The notes under the pieces are model-generated. The model was not told the DNA's origin and did not search any database. It saw nothing but the letters and a program-made list of their open reading frames with translations. A stretch of DNA of 64,000 nucleotides from positions 124,001 to 188,000 of the forward strand of contig CAJNOI010000129.1 in NCBI GenBank assembly GCA_905250115.1. The letters are read 5' to 3'. Positions within the stretch are counted from its first letter, which is position 1, and the number at the start of each line of letters is the position of its first letter. Origin of the DNA: Adineta steineri. Taxonomy: Eukaryota; Rotifera; Eurotatoria; Adinetida; Adinetidae. Below, piece by piece: positions 1 through 14,100 of this stretch. The position numbers and the translations under genes were made by a program.

Positions 1-417
1 CGACTTTTTCTTAATTTCATATTTTCATGAAAATAGAAATTTGTAAGGACATTCCTAGAATATCTTTTATCATACTTTATAAATTGTTTTCTACTTTACA
101 GTGTACATCGATTTGCCGTTTCATTTGATCTTTACAGTTGACTGCCTTATTATCGTTTTTTTTCGTTCTGTCATTAATGTACAGTATTTGCTTAAAAAAT
201 TGGTATATTCGCTTCTCGTCCAATGCATGAGAGCAGAAGAAAAGAAATATATGAATATTCAGTTTTCTAAGTAGTGTGCGTCGATGATAGAACAGCAAAA
301 AAAAAATAAATAATATAAATGTACAACTATAATATTACCTAACATGACATTACCTGTTTAATAGGAGGTAGACAAAAATAAGATTTAACTACATATTTTT
401 CTTAACATATTATATAC
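1..417. other. Intergenic, AT-rich
   Basis: No gene is supported here. The sequence is AT-rich with homopolymer runs. It is the upstream region of the YrhK-like gene starting at 418. A short reverse-strand open frame (77-298) has no recognisable composition or domain and looks like chance. Confidence 0.5.
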
Positions 418-1227
418 ATGATGTCTAATAATGTAAATGAAAGAGATATACCTGCTGAAGATTCACATGGAAACCTTCTTGAAGCACCTTATTCAATTAT
501 ATGGCGTATTTTACATGGTATATCTTACTTAATAGGTGGTCTTACTTTTATTTGCGGATCTTGTATGTATTTTACTAAAGTTATTGCAGAATATGATCAA
601 GCATTAAATGCTGGTGCATGGTTCTACATAGTTGGTTCAGCTGCCTTTCTAATTGCTGATTTACAAGATTGGTTTTACTATCGAATTGGTCTTTTCATAA
701 TTTCAAAACGTCAAAAAGAAAACAATACTGTTTCAAATACTAACCATGTTGATAAAGAGTCAAAAACATGTTCTGATCGATATAGACGAGTTCAAATTGA
801 TTTAAATTATTTAGCATCCATATTGGGTTCAATTTTATATTTAGCAGGATCAGTATTATTTTTACCAAAGTATTCAGATGACATAATTGCTGGTGATGTA
901 CTTTTTATAACCGGTTCGGCTGCAATTTATCTATCTGAAGCATGGAAAATCTATCGATTAGCCTGTACGAGTGCTGTTGATCCAAATGATACTCATTTTC
1001 ATTTTCAAAATATTCGACACAATCTTCAAGCAATTTTTATTTCATTTTTTGCTGGACTCGGTGGTGTATTTTATTTTGTTGGTACAATTCTATTTTTGCC
1101 ACAATATACTTCAACTGATTTTAGTGAAAATAGAGCAGCTGCACTATTTTTGTGTGGTGGAATATTTTTTAGTCTTGCTGGTTTATTATTACAATATCGT
1201 TATTTTTGTCGCTGTAATCGAAAATAA
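418..1227 (+). CDS. YrhK-like multi-pass membrane protein, three domain copies
   Basis: This is a single-exon protein of 269 residues. Three similar units each hold two hydrophobic helices with a G-S/T-x-x-F-L type turn: about residues 30-90, 128-182 and 205-265. Units 2 and 3 share a loop of the form LFLPxY followed by an acidic stretch and a second helix ending in Y-R. This is the layout of the YrhK-like domain, a two-helix membrane module of unknown biochemical role in bacteria and some eukaryotes. Six membrane segments are expected, with a charged, Asn-rich cytoplasmic loop at about residues 98-125. The first of two adjacent Met codons is taken as the start. The function is unknown. I am fairly sure it is a real gene and moderately sure of the family. 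Confidence 0.75.
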   Translation: MMSNNVNERDIPAEDSHGNLLEAPYSIIWRILHGISYLIGGLTFICGSCMYFTKVIAEYDQALNAGAWFYIVGSAAFLIADLQDWFYYRIGLFIISKRQKENNTVSNTNHVDKESKTCSDRYRRVQIDLNYLASILGSILYLAGSVLFLPKYSDDIIAGDVLFITGSAAIYLSEAWKIYRLACTSAVDPNDTHFHFQNIRHNLQAIFISFFAGLGGVFYFVGTILFLPQYTSTDFSENRAAALFLCGGIFFSLAGLLLQYRYFCRCNRK

Positions 1228-4200
1228 AATGTGTTTTATTTTTCTTATGTGTGAGAAATTAAAAAAAAACTAACATAGTGTTGAGCTTTACCATTGTTTT
1301 CAGAAGTGATTGGAAAAGGATTCGAATTGCATTCATTTAGAATACATATGAATGAATAAATTTTGATAATTTAGCTAATAATCAATCAATGGTATTTATA
1401 AGGATATTGTTTCAGTAGATGATCAGTTTTCACGAGTATAAACAAATTTAATTTGTTAGATATAAAACAATCAACTCTTAATAAATCAAAATTTATCTTA
1501 AATACATGTATGAAGAGATATATACAATACCTGACGATTTCGTGTTGTTTAGATTTCAAAATCGAAAGGTGAAATGAAAGTAGTACATATTCTATCATAA
1601 ATATAGTCAATGTAATTTCATTTCTTAATTTGGTGAACATGCTGAGAGATATAATGTACCTTCTAATGGTTCTTGTATAGGTAATATGTAAACTAAAGAT
1701 TATTGATATTTTGTCTTTTAATTACTTTTCTTATTTTAGTTATCTGTTCTATTTCTGATGTATATATTTGCGTATCTAAAAATGCTTGATATTTAATATC
1801 AAAGTTCGAGAAACTGTACTTCTTTAACAGTTTGCACATGCTTACAATACCAGTTATTCGATGAATATCTGATTAATGTGCTCTTCTCTATTTTATCCTA
1901 ATATAAATTATATTAACTTTACTGGTGATTTGTGAGTTTATCTAACGATAACAGTAAGCAGAAATAGTATGTTTATTATTTATAATTCAAAATATTAACG
2001 TGTGGTTTGCATTTTGAAATGATAATATTTTTTTTTTATAAAAGTTTCATCACCCATATAACTTTTGAATGTCAAACGACTATTTGAAGTTATTCTTCTA
2101 AATATTTTTTTACTGAGTATATTGATCAGATGTTATATAATTTTCGAATAATAAATGGAAGCAAAAGTTTGTAATGATATTACATTTGTGGCTTGCTTTC
2201 TTTTTCTGTCTATACTGCATCATTAATTGATTCTAATCCCGATTATATAAATGAAAATTGAAGCGATGGTGTTATATTAATAACTTCACATATTATCAAT
2301 CAAATAATAAGTTTTGATGGATCTTCATTGTCTCTTTTCAACGGTGAAAACCCTAACTCTCTATCTTATTCCTTTCGAAAGTTATTTAAAAACTACCTAC
2401 TCACCTTTTATTTTAAAATGAGCAGTATAATAATCATTAGTTTTGATTGACATAATCTAAAAGCAAAAATATGTATTTACTTTGATTTATTCTAGTTTAA
2501 CATTTTCTAATGCATGTTTATCAAATCAATCTTTACTAATTAACTATCAAAGACTTTCAAGTAATATACTAAAAAATATTAAAATAAAGAAAACTGTCAA
2601 ATAAATAATATATATGAAAAAATAAATATTAATAAGATAAATCGATCAAATGTAAAAAAGTTCTTTAATTAAAAGTCGTTGCTCTGATCTAATCTAAATA
2701 AAAAAATTTATTTCAATACCAATTTTACAACTAAGTATTTTTTTTAATCTTGATAATGTCATTATTATAAAATTTATAATCAGAATCGATCAACGTACAT
2801 ATCTATGAATAATATTTCGATTTTTTCTTTTAATGAATAACTTGTTCACAGAAATTACAAATAGAATTGAAACAATGAATAATAACTTAGACGATCACAA
2901 AATATTATGGATTTAGAAATAGTTCAACAACGAAAACGAAATATTGCAGCTGTAAATAAATAAGTATAAACCATAAAGATAAATGTTTATTCAAATAATA
3001 AAAATATCTTGAATAAGTTTAATGGTGGATATTGGTTAGAGTCGAATGAATCCCCAACATTCATATTTTTATTTATTTTATTGTCAATTATTATGAAAAA
3101 TAGAACAGAAAAAAATTACACGAGAAATTTCTAAAAGAATTCAAAAATCTGAAGAGATGTTTGTGATGGAGTCAAAAAACATTTGTAGAGTAGAGGTCCA
3201 AATTTCTACTTCTATACACTTCATTTAGATCGTGTTTCACAAAAGTAAGAAATACTACTAAATTAAATATAAAATATGTTATTAGTTTGATATTGTTTAT
3301 ATATAAAAAAAAACATTTTTCAATATTTATAAAAACTTTGTTTTTTCTTAGATAAGTTTTTCGAGATTAAAAAAAGTATACAGTATTTCTTGTATTTAAA
3401 AGATTTATTTAAAAAAAACAATGAAGTTTTCATGGTTAATGATAAAATAACAGTGATTGAAAAATAATACACGAGAAAAGAAAGTGCACTGATCCATAGA
3501 ATAAAGGAGTATAGTTATACATACAAAACGATTAATATGTGTATCTCCATGTGATGCACTTTGTATAATAATGTAAGATAAAAATATTAAATTATATCGT
3601 TTAGTAATATTTTATTATATTTATTAATATTTCTAATTTAAAAGTAAAATAAATGTAAATATTCACGAAAACATTATCTAAATAATAAATCGATAATTTT
3701 ATTCCTGTCCATCAAATTACTACGAATTGCTTCATTAGATTTTTTTATTTGATTTGATTCAGTAGATATTATCATTTTCATTTATGTAAAAATATTGAAG
3801 AAAGCAAAAGAACGATCGATAAAAATTTCAAATGAAAGTGTTATTCAAAGCTTAAACAAAATTATTGTCATATAGGACATTAATCCAACAATGAGTAATA
3901 TACATAATGAAATAGACGTTTGTTTTCGAACGATATCACGCGTTACTTTTTTCTTATTTGCCTTATTATTCTTTTGAATCGTATGAAATCATTCATGCCT
4001 TTAATATGTATTAAAATATACAGAAAGAGATAATACATAAAAATGAGAAAAAAATATCCATACATCACCTACGTATATGACAGATGTATAACTAGTTTTG
4101 TGATAATTTTAATGTGCGTGTAAAGATTGACTAATGAAAAATATATCAGTTATATATTGCGAGTAATATGTTTTTGATTTGAATAACGTATAATATATAT

Positions 4201-4408
4201 AGTAGTTAAGAACGAAAAAAATTTTTTTTATTCTTTACAATATTTCAAACAAGATATTAACGGGAGTATGTATAATCAAAGATACATTTACTAAAGGTAA
4301 ATAATGTTTGTGTAAGAACATTACATAAATTTTCTTAATATTTATTTTTTCTATAGTGAATTTATATTTATAGATAAATCTATTCTATTACAGATTAAAA
4401 TAAATTTT
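1228..4408. other. 3.2 kb gene-poor AT-rich region with possible decayed exons
   Basis: No intact gene was found. Around 2850-3250 (+ strand) there are short coding-like stretches, for example the frame at 2907-2960 reading MDLEIVQQRKRNIAAVNK before a stop. They are separated by stops and frame changes, so this may be a decayed gene. The remainder is low-complexity A/T. The TGTGGG-type inverted repeats found from 14 kb onward are absent here. Confidence 0.35.
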
Positions 4409-7400
4409 ATGGATAATGAAATTATAACAGTAGAAAGCTCGTGTGATAATGAGCATTCTAATGTGCATCTTGAAGAAGAAACACATTCGGATTCGAATCA
4501 ACATGATACGAATCCTAATGATGATGGTAATAATGAACAAGATTTGACAATGGATTCAACAGACGAGTATGTCTTATTTACTTCATTTAATTATGTTTTA
4601 CAATTGTTTCTATTAAAATAGTCTTTCATCGAAATCATTTTCAATTAAAGGACTTATTATCTTTGCTATATTTACAATTCTAGCAATGTTAACTGGTGTT
4701 TTAATAGTTTGCTTCAGGTCACCAAAACCACCAGGTATACTTTTCAATATAGGATTTATTTAATAATTTTTGTATTATTTAGGTAAAACATGTACATTCA
4801 TCTTAAAATCAGAGGCTCTTAGTTCAATTACTGACGATTCTCATCCGCGATCTGTTGCCGTTGGAGATTTTAATAATGATGGTTTTCTCGATATGGTTGT
4901 TCCAAATTCTGGTACAAACAATATTGGAGTATTTATTCGAGATGGTACTCGTACATTTACTGATCAAATAATATATTCAACGGGTCTTGGTACAAGTCCA
5001 TATGCAGTCGCTGTCGGCCATTTAAATCATGATCAATATTTGGATATTGCTGTAGCAAATTTTGGTACAAACAATATTGGTATTTTTTTTGGAATAGGCA
5101 ATGGTAGTTTTATACCATATGCAAATTTTTCTACTGGATCTTCTCGTCCACGATGGATTGTTGTATGTGATTTTAATAATGATACATACAATGATATAGC
5201 TATTGTTAATTATGGTACCAACAATATAGGTGTTCTTCTACAAGATAATAACGGAAGTTTTGGTGAGCAGACAACTTTTTCTACTGGTTTTGATTCGATT
5301 CCGTACTCGCTCGTAGTTGGTGATGTTAACAATGATGGTAAACTTGATATAGTTGCCGCTAATTATGGAACTAACAATGTGGGTATTTTATTGGCACATG
5401 GAAATGGAACATTTGCAAGTCAAATTACTATTGATATGGGTATTAACTCTCGTCCAAATGCAATTGCTATAAATGATTTAAACAATGATACTTATATGGA
5501 TATCGCTGTTGTTTGTTCTGGCACAAATAGTATTGGTATTCTTTTGGGCTTAGGAAACGAAACTTTCACAATACCAACAATATATTCAACTGGTGTTAAT
5601 TCTTTACCTCAGTCGGTAGCCATAGGCGATTTTGATAATGATGGTACCCTTGACATTGCTGTATCAAATTATGATACTTCCAGCATTAATGTATTTTTTG
5701 GATATGGAACTGGTGTCTTTGCAAATCAAATGACATTTTATACTGATGATGATTCAAAGCCATACCTGATTACTACGGGCGATTTTAATAACGATACTCG
5801 ATTGGATATAGCTGCTGTTAATTATGACCAAAATTATGTCGATATTATTCTTACGTACAGAAACTATACTTTCTCAAGTCAAGATACATATAAAACAACT
5901 GGTCTTGGAACTTATCCAATGTCAATTATTGCTGCTGACTTCAACAATGACAATCGATTGGATATTATCGTTGCGAATTATTGGACTGGAGATATAGGTG
6001 TATTTCTTGGATATGAAAATGACACATTTTCAAGTCAAACTACTTATTCAACTGGAAGTGGTTCTGGACCTTATTATATTGCTAATGGTGATTTCAATAA
6101 TGATAATCAATCAGATATTGTTGTGGCAAATTATTGGACTAATAATATAGGTGTACTTCTTTCAAATGGTGACGGGACATTTTCTGATCAAACGACTTTT
6201 TCTACTGGAAGTAAATCTGAACCATCATTTGTTGCTGTTGGTGATTTTAATAATGATACTCGCTTAGATATTGTTGTCGTTAATTATGGTAAAAATAATA
6301 TTGGAATATTTCTTGGCTATGGCAATGCGAGTTTTTCAACGCAGAAGACATATTCAACAGGAAGTAATTCTCAACCATATGCTCTTACTATTGGTGATGT
6401 GAATAACGATAAACGACTTGATATTATCGTCGCCAATTATGGAACGAATAATATTGGTGTATTTTTGGGATATGGTAATGGTACTTTTCTAGCTCAAAAG
6501 ACGTATTCAACAGGAAGTGGTTCTGGACCGTCATTTCTCGTGTGTCGTGATGTGACTGGAGATGATCTACTTGATATTGTTGTTGCTAATAGTAACACTA
6601 ACAAGTTTGCTGTTTTAGTCGGATATGGTAATGGTAGCTTTTTGTTGCGAAATACATATTCAGTTGGAAGTGGTTATTATACGTGGACACTCGCCATTGA
6701 TGACATCAATAATGACAAACAGCTCGACATAATTGTTACTAATTATCCCAACAACCTCGCCGTTTTTCTGGGATATGGAAATGGTAATTTTTCCCTTCCA
6801 GAAATCTATGAAACTGGAAGCAATTCCCAACCATATTCAGTTGTTATTAGTGATCTAAACAATGATGGTAAACCAGATATTGCTATCGCAAATTATGCTA
6901 CTAGTAATGTAGGTGTTTTCGTTGGATACGGCAATGGTAGTTTTACAGATCAAAAGACTTATTCAACTAGAGAGGCAGCTTATCCTCAATATGTTACTGT
7001 TGGAGATTTTAATAACGACAATCAATTAGATATAGTCGTCGTAAATAATTATGGTGATAATATAGATATATTTTTTGGATATAGAAATGGTTCTTTTGGA
7101 AATCAAACAAGTTATTCAACTGGTGATAATTCAGATCCAATGTTTGTAGCTGTTGCTGATTTTAATAATGATAAAAATCTAGATATTGTCGTTGCAAATT
7201 CTGGAACAAACAATATTATTATATTTCTGAATTATGGTAATGGTAGCTTTCCAAATCAAATCACTTATTCAACTGGCAGTGATTCTGAACCCTATTCTGT
7301 TGCTGTTGGTGATTTCAATAATGATACTCGACTAGATATAGTTGCTGCGAATTTTGGGACAAATAATATAGTTGTATTTCTTGGTTATGGTAATGGCAGT

Positions 7401-10148
7401 TTTTACACTCAACAAACTTATTCAACTGGAGATGGCTCTGGACCGCAATTTTTAGCTATTCAAGATTTTGACAAGGATGGTTTATTAGATATTGCAGTTG
7501 CCTGTCAGTATACATCCAGTTTAAATATATTTTTCGGATACGGTAATGGTTCATTTTTAAACCAATCCATTTTTTCACTTGGTATTGGTACTGATCCAAA
7601 TAGTATAGCAATTGGTGATTTGAACAACGATGATAATCTGGATTTGGTTGTCACCACCTTTTACGGCCGTAGTATTGCTATTTTTCTTGGCTATAGCAAT
7701 GGAACATTAATTAATCTAGTAACCTATTCAGCAGGAAGTGGTTCTCGACCACAATCATGTCTTATTGCAGATTGGAACTATGACAATCAAATGGATATAA
7801 TTGTTAGTAATTGTGGTACTAACAATATAGTGGTATTTTTTGGAACCGGTGACGGAACTTTCTCCGATCAAGAAAGTTATTCCACCGGTGAAAATTCCTG
7901 TCCAATTTCAATCGCATTTGGTCATTTTAATAATGATACTCTAATGGATGTCACTGTAGCCAATTCTTATACTAATACGATAGGAATTTTTCTAGGAACT
8001 AGTTACATGAGCGGTGAACGTGAAGCAGCATATTCAACTGGATCTTCTCCTCATCCACGAGCTATTGCTCTCGGTAGTTTCGCTGACAAACGACAATTAG
8101 ACATCACTATGGTTAATTATGGATTGGATAATGTTGGGGTTCTTTTAGGATATATGAATGGAACTTTTCCATCACAAACGATGTTTTCGACTGGTACTTT
8201 ATCATTGCCAACATCAGTTGCCGTTAGTGATCTTGATAATGATGGTGAACTTGATATTATAGTTGCCAATTCTGCCGCTGATAACGTAGGCATTCTTTAT
8301 GGATATGGAAATGGTAGTTTTACTAATTTAAGTACGTATTCAACTGGTCTCGGTTCTTCTCCGCAGTCGATAGTCATAGGTGATTTCAACAATGATAAGA
8401 AATCTGATATTGCTGTCGTTAACTCTGGTACCAACAATGTATTAACAATGTTGAAATATGATATTGGAGCATTTCATAAACAAATACCGTATAGTACTGA
8501 CATTGATTCTCTACCGCAGTGGGTGTTCACAGGTGATTTTAACAATGATGATCGATTGGATTTTACTGTTGTTAATTCAAATAACGACAATATAGGTGTT
8601 TTTATTGGGCTAGGCGGTGGCAACTTTGCTAATCAAACGACATATTCAACTGGTAGTGGATCATTTCCATTGTGGGCTGCTGCTATTGATGTCAACAACG
8701 ACAGTTGCCTGGATATCATTGTCTGCAATCTTTGGACTGACAATTTTGGTCTTTTCCTAGGATTTGGTAATGGGACGTTTACAAACCAAACAAGTTTTTC
8801 AACTGGCTATGATTCAGGGCCAGGAATGTGTGCATTTGGTGATTTCAATAATGATAGTCGATTAGACATTGTGGTCACTCTTGAATTCACTTGCGGTATA
8901 AGTATTTTTCGTGGATATGGTAATGGAACATTTTCTTCTTTCAAAAACTACTCAACGGGTACTTATTCTTATCCATCTGCGATTGCTGTTGGTGATTTTA
9001 ACAACGACAATATTTTGGATATTGTTGTTACCAATTATGGATATGGGAATATATATATTTTTCAAGGATCCGGTGATGGTACTTTTTTTAATGTAAATAT
9101 CTATTCCACTGGTAGTCTTTCAAATTCAAAAATGGTAATTGTTATTGATTTGAATGGCGATAATAGATTGGATATTGTAGTTGCTAATTCAGGCACAGAT
9201 AATATCGGTGTATTTTTTGGTAATGACAACGGTACTTTTGCCAATCAAACAAGTTTTTCAACTGGTAATGGCTCTGCGCCATATGCGCTTGCTATTGTTG
9301 ATTTAAACAATGATAATCAATCCGATATTGCCGTTGCAAATTTTGGCAATGACAATTTAGGCATACTTCTGGGATGTGTTAATGGTACTTTTTTCAATCA
9401 ACTAACCTATTCAACTGGTGATTATTCTCAGCCGTATAGTCTCGCTATAGGTGACTTCAATAACGACAATCGTCTTGATATTATTACGGCCAATTCAGCT
9501 ATTGATAATGTGGGTTTGTTTCTTGGATATGTCACCGAAGATTTTTTAATCTCACCAGCTTATTCAATTGAACCATCTTCACTACCAACATCTATTGCAG
9601 TTGGTGACTTTAACTATGATACACGATTAGATATTGTTATCGCTAATAATGGTACTAACAATATAATGATACTCTATGGGTCTGGTTATGGTACTTTTGT
9701 TAGTCAGACAAATTACTCAACTGGTAATGATTCTCAACCATGTTGGGTAGCTGTCAGTGATCTAAATAATGATAATCTATTGGACCTTGTAGTAGCAAAC
9801 TCCGGTGCTGACAATGTTGGTATTTTTCTGGCCAATGGCAGTGGAACATTTTTAAATCAAATGACTTATTTTACTGGTCTTCGTTCTCAACCATATTCAG
9901 TTGTTATTGTCGATTTTGATAATGATACTCATTTGGATATTGCCGTAGCCAGTTATGGTTCCAACAGCATTGGTGTTTTTTTTGGGTATAGTAATGGAAG
10001 TTTTGGAGATCAACTCATATTTTATACTGGTTATCAATCACATCCCTATGCACTCGCTGTCGGTGATGTTAACAATGATAATTTAACAGATATTATCGCT
10101 ACCAATAATGGATATGGTAATATAAACATCGTGATGAAGACTTGCTAA
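4409..10148 (+). CDS. Type II membrane protein with 35 FG-GAP/VCBS repeats
   Basis: Three exons are inferred: 4409-4566, 4622-4734 and 4783-10148. The introns are 55 and 48 nt, both GT-AG with matching phase, and the product is 1,878 residues. Residues 1-60 are acidic and cytoplasmic, residues about 63-84 form one membrane helix, and the rest is an extracellular array. I count 35 tandem units of about 51 residues. Each has the core D-F-N-N-D-x-x-L-D-I (Ca-binding DxNxD type) followed by a conserved N-Y-G-T-N-N-I-G-V-F and a G-N-G-T/S-F turn, as in FG-GAP/VCBS (integrin-alpha-like) propeller repeats. Some units are degenerate; in one near 8080 the DxNxD core is replaced. Without splicing the array would begin without ATG or anchor, so the spliced start is preferred. 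N-x-S/T sequons are abundant, suggesting heavy glycosylation. It is probably a surface adhesion or ligand-binding protein; the ligand is unknown. Confidence 0.88.
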
Positions 10149-10226
10149 TATTTACTACTTTTAATTTCTTATTAGCTTGTTTAGACTACATACAGTGTAT
10201 ATATTTCTTATTGTTGTTTCTTAAAT

Positions 10227-10243
10227 AATAAATAATAAATAAA
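10227..10243 (+). terminator. Clustered polyadenylation signals of the VCBS gene
   Basis: Three AATAAA hexamers occur in a row (10227, 10234, 10238), starting about 80 nt after the stop codon of the repeat protein. This is the usual place for 3' end formation. Confidence 0.6.
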
Positions 10244-10341
10244 ATTGTGTCTTTTCGTTCTGCAATGACACATTAATAATTTGTGTGAATAAAAATGAAA
10301 GCGTCATTTTGAAGATAAAGAAAAAAAGAATAAGATAAGGG

Positions 10342-10350
10342 TATATATAA
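10342..10350 (+). promoter_or_regulatory. TATA box of the small secreted-protein gene
   Basis: TATATATAA lies about 55 nt upstream of the ATG at 10403, consistent with a core promoter and a short 5' UTR. No trans-splice-like acceptor lies next to this ATG. Confidence 0.5.
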
Positions 10351-10402
10351 AGGTAGTGAAAAGAAAGTGGGTTATGTGTTAGTTTGTTAAGCAATAATAA
10401 TC

Positions 10403-10852
10403 ATGGTATCAAAACTTTTTAGTATGGTGTTCTTTCTCGCCATAAGCATTTTCATTCAAACCAATGCCAGTGGCGGTAAGTTTTTTATGTATAAGTGTTC
10501 AAAAAAAACTTTTCTATATTTAGGGAAAGCATTAACTCGTGCTTCGCCCCATTGGCCGGGTATATTCAACATGTTGGGCAAGTGTATGAAAAATGAATGC
10601 TGCTGTCCCACTGATTTTACTCTAACACAGCAAGGTTCGAATCATCTACGCATTCAAGTTCAATTCGACAACCATTGTAAGGAACCACTCGATGCTGTTT
10701 TACCTTTGCCATCCGGTTTCAACATCGTACTCCCCGTGTCCAAAGATAAGCTCAATTGCACACTCAGCGACGACAGTAACATGCTTACTGTTGATAATAT
10801 TGATCGACCACCGTGCAGTGATATTGCTGCTCGCCGCGGAGCAGCATTATGA
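10403..10852 (+). CDS. Small secreted cysteine-containing protein, one 48-nt intron
   Basis: Exon 1 (10403-10475) encodes a signal peptide of about 23 residues with a clear hydrophobic core. A GTAAGT donor at 10476 and TTTAG acceptor at 10523 bound an intron of 48 nt that is a multiple of three and has no stop, so the unspliced reading stays open too. Exon 2 is 10524-10852. The spliced product has 133 residues. The mature part carries about nine cysteines, including an NECCCPTDF stretch, and no domain I recognise. It is probably extracellular and disulfide-bonded, with unknown function. It is flanked by a good TATA box upstream. Confidence 0.65.
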   Translation: MVSKLFSMVFFLAISIFIQTNASGGKFFMYKCSKKTFLYLGKALTRASPHWPGIFNMLGKCMKNECCCPTDFTLTQQGSNHLRIQVQFDNHCKEPLDAVLPLPSGFNIVLPVSKDKLNCTLSDDSNMLTVDNIDRPPCSDIAARRGAAL

Positions 10853-11196
10853 CGCTTCTCTTCAATCATTGCTGTCGCTAGACTCAAATAGATGTGACGA
10901 AGTTTTTTGTTTTCACTCCGCTTTTTAAATACAATTAATATCCTTTTTTTAAAATGATGTGTATATTTCTCAAATATCGTTTTAAGTATCTATAGTAAAC
11001 AGAATTTCTTCTTCAAGCCATACTCACACCTACTTCTATTCTCTTGTGTTATAATAGATTAGAAAAGAAGAAGAAGAAGAAGAAGAAAAATGATATTACT
11101 AAGTTGACTTCTGCACATGCATATAGATAAGTAGAAAAAGGTGAATATTATTTTGAAAATATTAGAAGAAGAAGAAGAAGAAGAAAACACACGATA
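10853..11196. other. Intergenic with two GAA microsatellites
   Basis: The region contains (GAA)n runs at about 11066-11088 and 11165-11185, the second just before the ATG at 11197. The gene on either side is on the same strand. No coding capacity or RNA gene is visible. Confidence 0.5.
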
Positions 11197-14100
11197 ATGA
11201 GTATAATAACAGAAGTTGGATTACAAAATTTTAGTTTTGATGTTGATAGTGTAAGTTACCGAGCTTTGAAAAAACCTGTGGATCAAACAATTTCTATTAA
11301 TGGTCAATCAGGTTCAAATGGATATGTCGGCACTAGTGGTTCAGCTGGATATTGTGGATCCAATGGCAATAACGGTGGCGATGGTAGTAATGGATCAGAT
11401 GGAGGTAATGGTTGTCCTGGTACAGATTCCCAAAATGCATTAATATGGTTAAATGGAACAGTTGAAGATTTAATTATGCAAGTAAAAACATTTAATAATC
11501 TTAATTATAATTTTAAATTAGCTAAATCAAATGGTATTATTCTAATGAAAGCTAATGGAGGTAATGGTGGCAATGGAGGATCAGGCGGATCAGGAGGAAA
11601 TGGAGGTCATGGAGGAGATGGTCATGATGGTTGTAATGGCTCGAATGGATGCGATGCTTCTGCTGAAGGTGCTTCTGGTGGAGATGGAGGGCATGGAGGA
11701 TGTGGAGGTGATGGAGGACATGGAGGTAACGGAGGACGCGGCGGATACGGAGGTGATGGAGGAAATGCAGGCGCTGGTGGCCATGTTCAAGTTCAAAGTG
11801 CAGATCCTCGATTATTTATGTTAATTGAAATGGATTGTCGAGCAGGAAAAAAAGGTCAAGGTGGTAGTGGTGGCTCAGGTGGATCACGAGGTATTGGTGG
11901 ATCAGGCGGATGTGGCGGTAGGGGTGGTAGAGGTGGTTGTGGTGGACCAGGTGGTGCAAATGGTATAGATGGTTCTCATGGTTGTGATGGAGTACGGGGT
12001 ACTGATGGTTGTGCAGGTAACGATGGTCATAATGGTCGAGATGGTCTCGCTGCAAATAGTGGTTCAATTCAATATGCTGTAGTTGATATACATGGAAACA
12101 TTATTGAAACAGGTTCTGATAAATATCATGTTAGTGTTTATAGTTATACTATTGCTGATGAAAATAACGATGGAATCTATGAGCCAAATTCAATTTTTTT
12201 TATTACAAATGTTAAATGGATAAATAATGGCGCAATGACTCTACCTAGTGGATCAATATTATCATTTCCATCAACAGAATATATAACTACAGATATGAAT
12301 GATATTAGTATATTACAAGGTAATACAGTTAATCAAGTTGTAATTGATCCTCATCAATTTCAATGTCATCTGCATGATTCATATAGTGTTTCAATCAATG
12401 AACCCTATATAAAACGTATTAATATAACATCAGAAGTAAAATTATTAAATCGTTTATTTACTGGAAGTAAAGTTTCAACAACTTTAACATGTCAATATCC
12501 AATTCAAATAACAAAAATTGAAATTCCAACATATTTAGGTCCTGGTGAACAATCGAGTGTTATAATTAGTTTTAAAAATATATCTACACGTGTATATGGT
12601 GAATGTTTAAATTCAGCTGGTTCAATCGAATTTATACTTTCAACACATTCTTTATTAAAAATTTCACCTGCAAATGATCATCAATATATTTATGAAATAA
12701 AATCCGATGGTTTTGGTTATTATAAAATCAATGAAGAAATTTTTCCACAATCAACAAAACGTATTAAATTTGAAATTAAATTAGATGAAAATTCATCTCA
12801 ACAATATTTTGAACATTTATTTTGGGAAATTGATTTATTATTACGTAATAAATTAATTGAAAAACGTCAAAATACAATTCGAATTGTACCAACATTTCAA
12901 CCAAATATTCATACAGACGTCCTCTTAGTAACAAATTCTAAAGTTGGTCGAATTGAATTTCTTGCATATCAAAATCTATTTCAATTATTTAAATATTCAA
13001 GTCAAACATGGGATATTGAACGATATGGTGTATTTCATAATCCTGAAATAAAATGGTTAAATACAACTGATTTAATTATTTTTATTTATTTAAATCCTGA
13101 ATCAACATTTAATATGATTCAATCACAATTATTTTTACAACATATGAAATCTTCGGAAAAATCTGCTTTTATCTCCATTGGTTCTGGTTTATCCGATGAA
13201 TTTGATTTTGCTTTATTTGATTATAATAATTTACAATTTTTAAATACTGAAGATCAAATGAAATCCGAATCAACAAATTATCTTTGGAATACATTTGGTT
13301 TTACACAACCTAATCAACAACAATTAATTGATAAAGCAAATAAATTTCGAATAAATTATGAAAAACAAGATGATCAACAATATCTATATCAAGTTGTTTT
13401 TGATAATACTGCTAATACAGATTCGACAAGTTGTATGAAAGTTGTTTATGGTGCAAAATATATTTATAAATCAACTTTAGATTGTCAAGTTGGTAATAGA
13501 TTAATAATGGTTCCTACTAATAATAAGAATCCTTTATTAACTAGTTCTAATCTTCCATTTACAATTCAAACTGAATTAAATACCACTCAACAAAGATCAC
13601 GTATTATTGAAAATGAAATTGATTTAAATTCACATTTTGGTAGATTATTATGTGCTATTCTATTTTATCAAGGTTTTGAAAAATCTTATTTGATAATTAG
13701 TGAACAAGACGAATTATCAACATGTATATTTTCAACAGGTTCACATAAATTTAATTATAATCAAATATTAATTAGTCTTGCAATGTCAATTATTGAACGA
13801 GATTATGATAGACAAATCTTACAATTTCCATCGTCGAGAAAATTAATTCATCAAACTGAGAATATAATTCATAGAGAAGATAAAACGAATTATGGTATGA
13901 GTGAAAATGATTGGTTTTATTTATTAATTCAATCGTTATATGAATATATCGATAGTAAATTTTGGAGTTCATTTCCATGGTGTGGTTGTACAATGAAAGC
14001 TAAACAACGACATGAATTACAAGAATTATTAAATGATTTACTTTCATTAACAACAGTAAATATATCGAAAAATAAAGCTATTTATCAGCAATTAAGCATT

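Noticed and set aside
11555-12067. Met/Glu-rich and Ser/Ile- or His-rich frames over the glycine-rich region
   Set aside because: Shadows of the G-G-X repeat in other frames.
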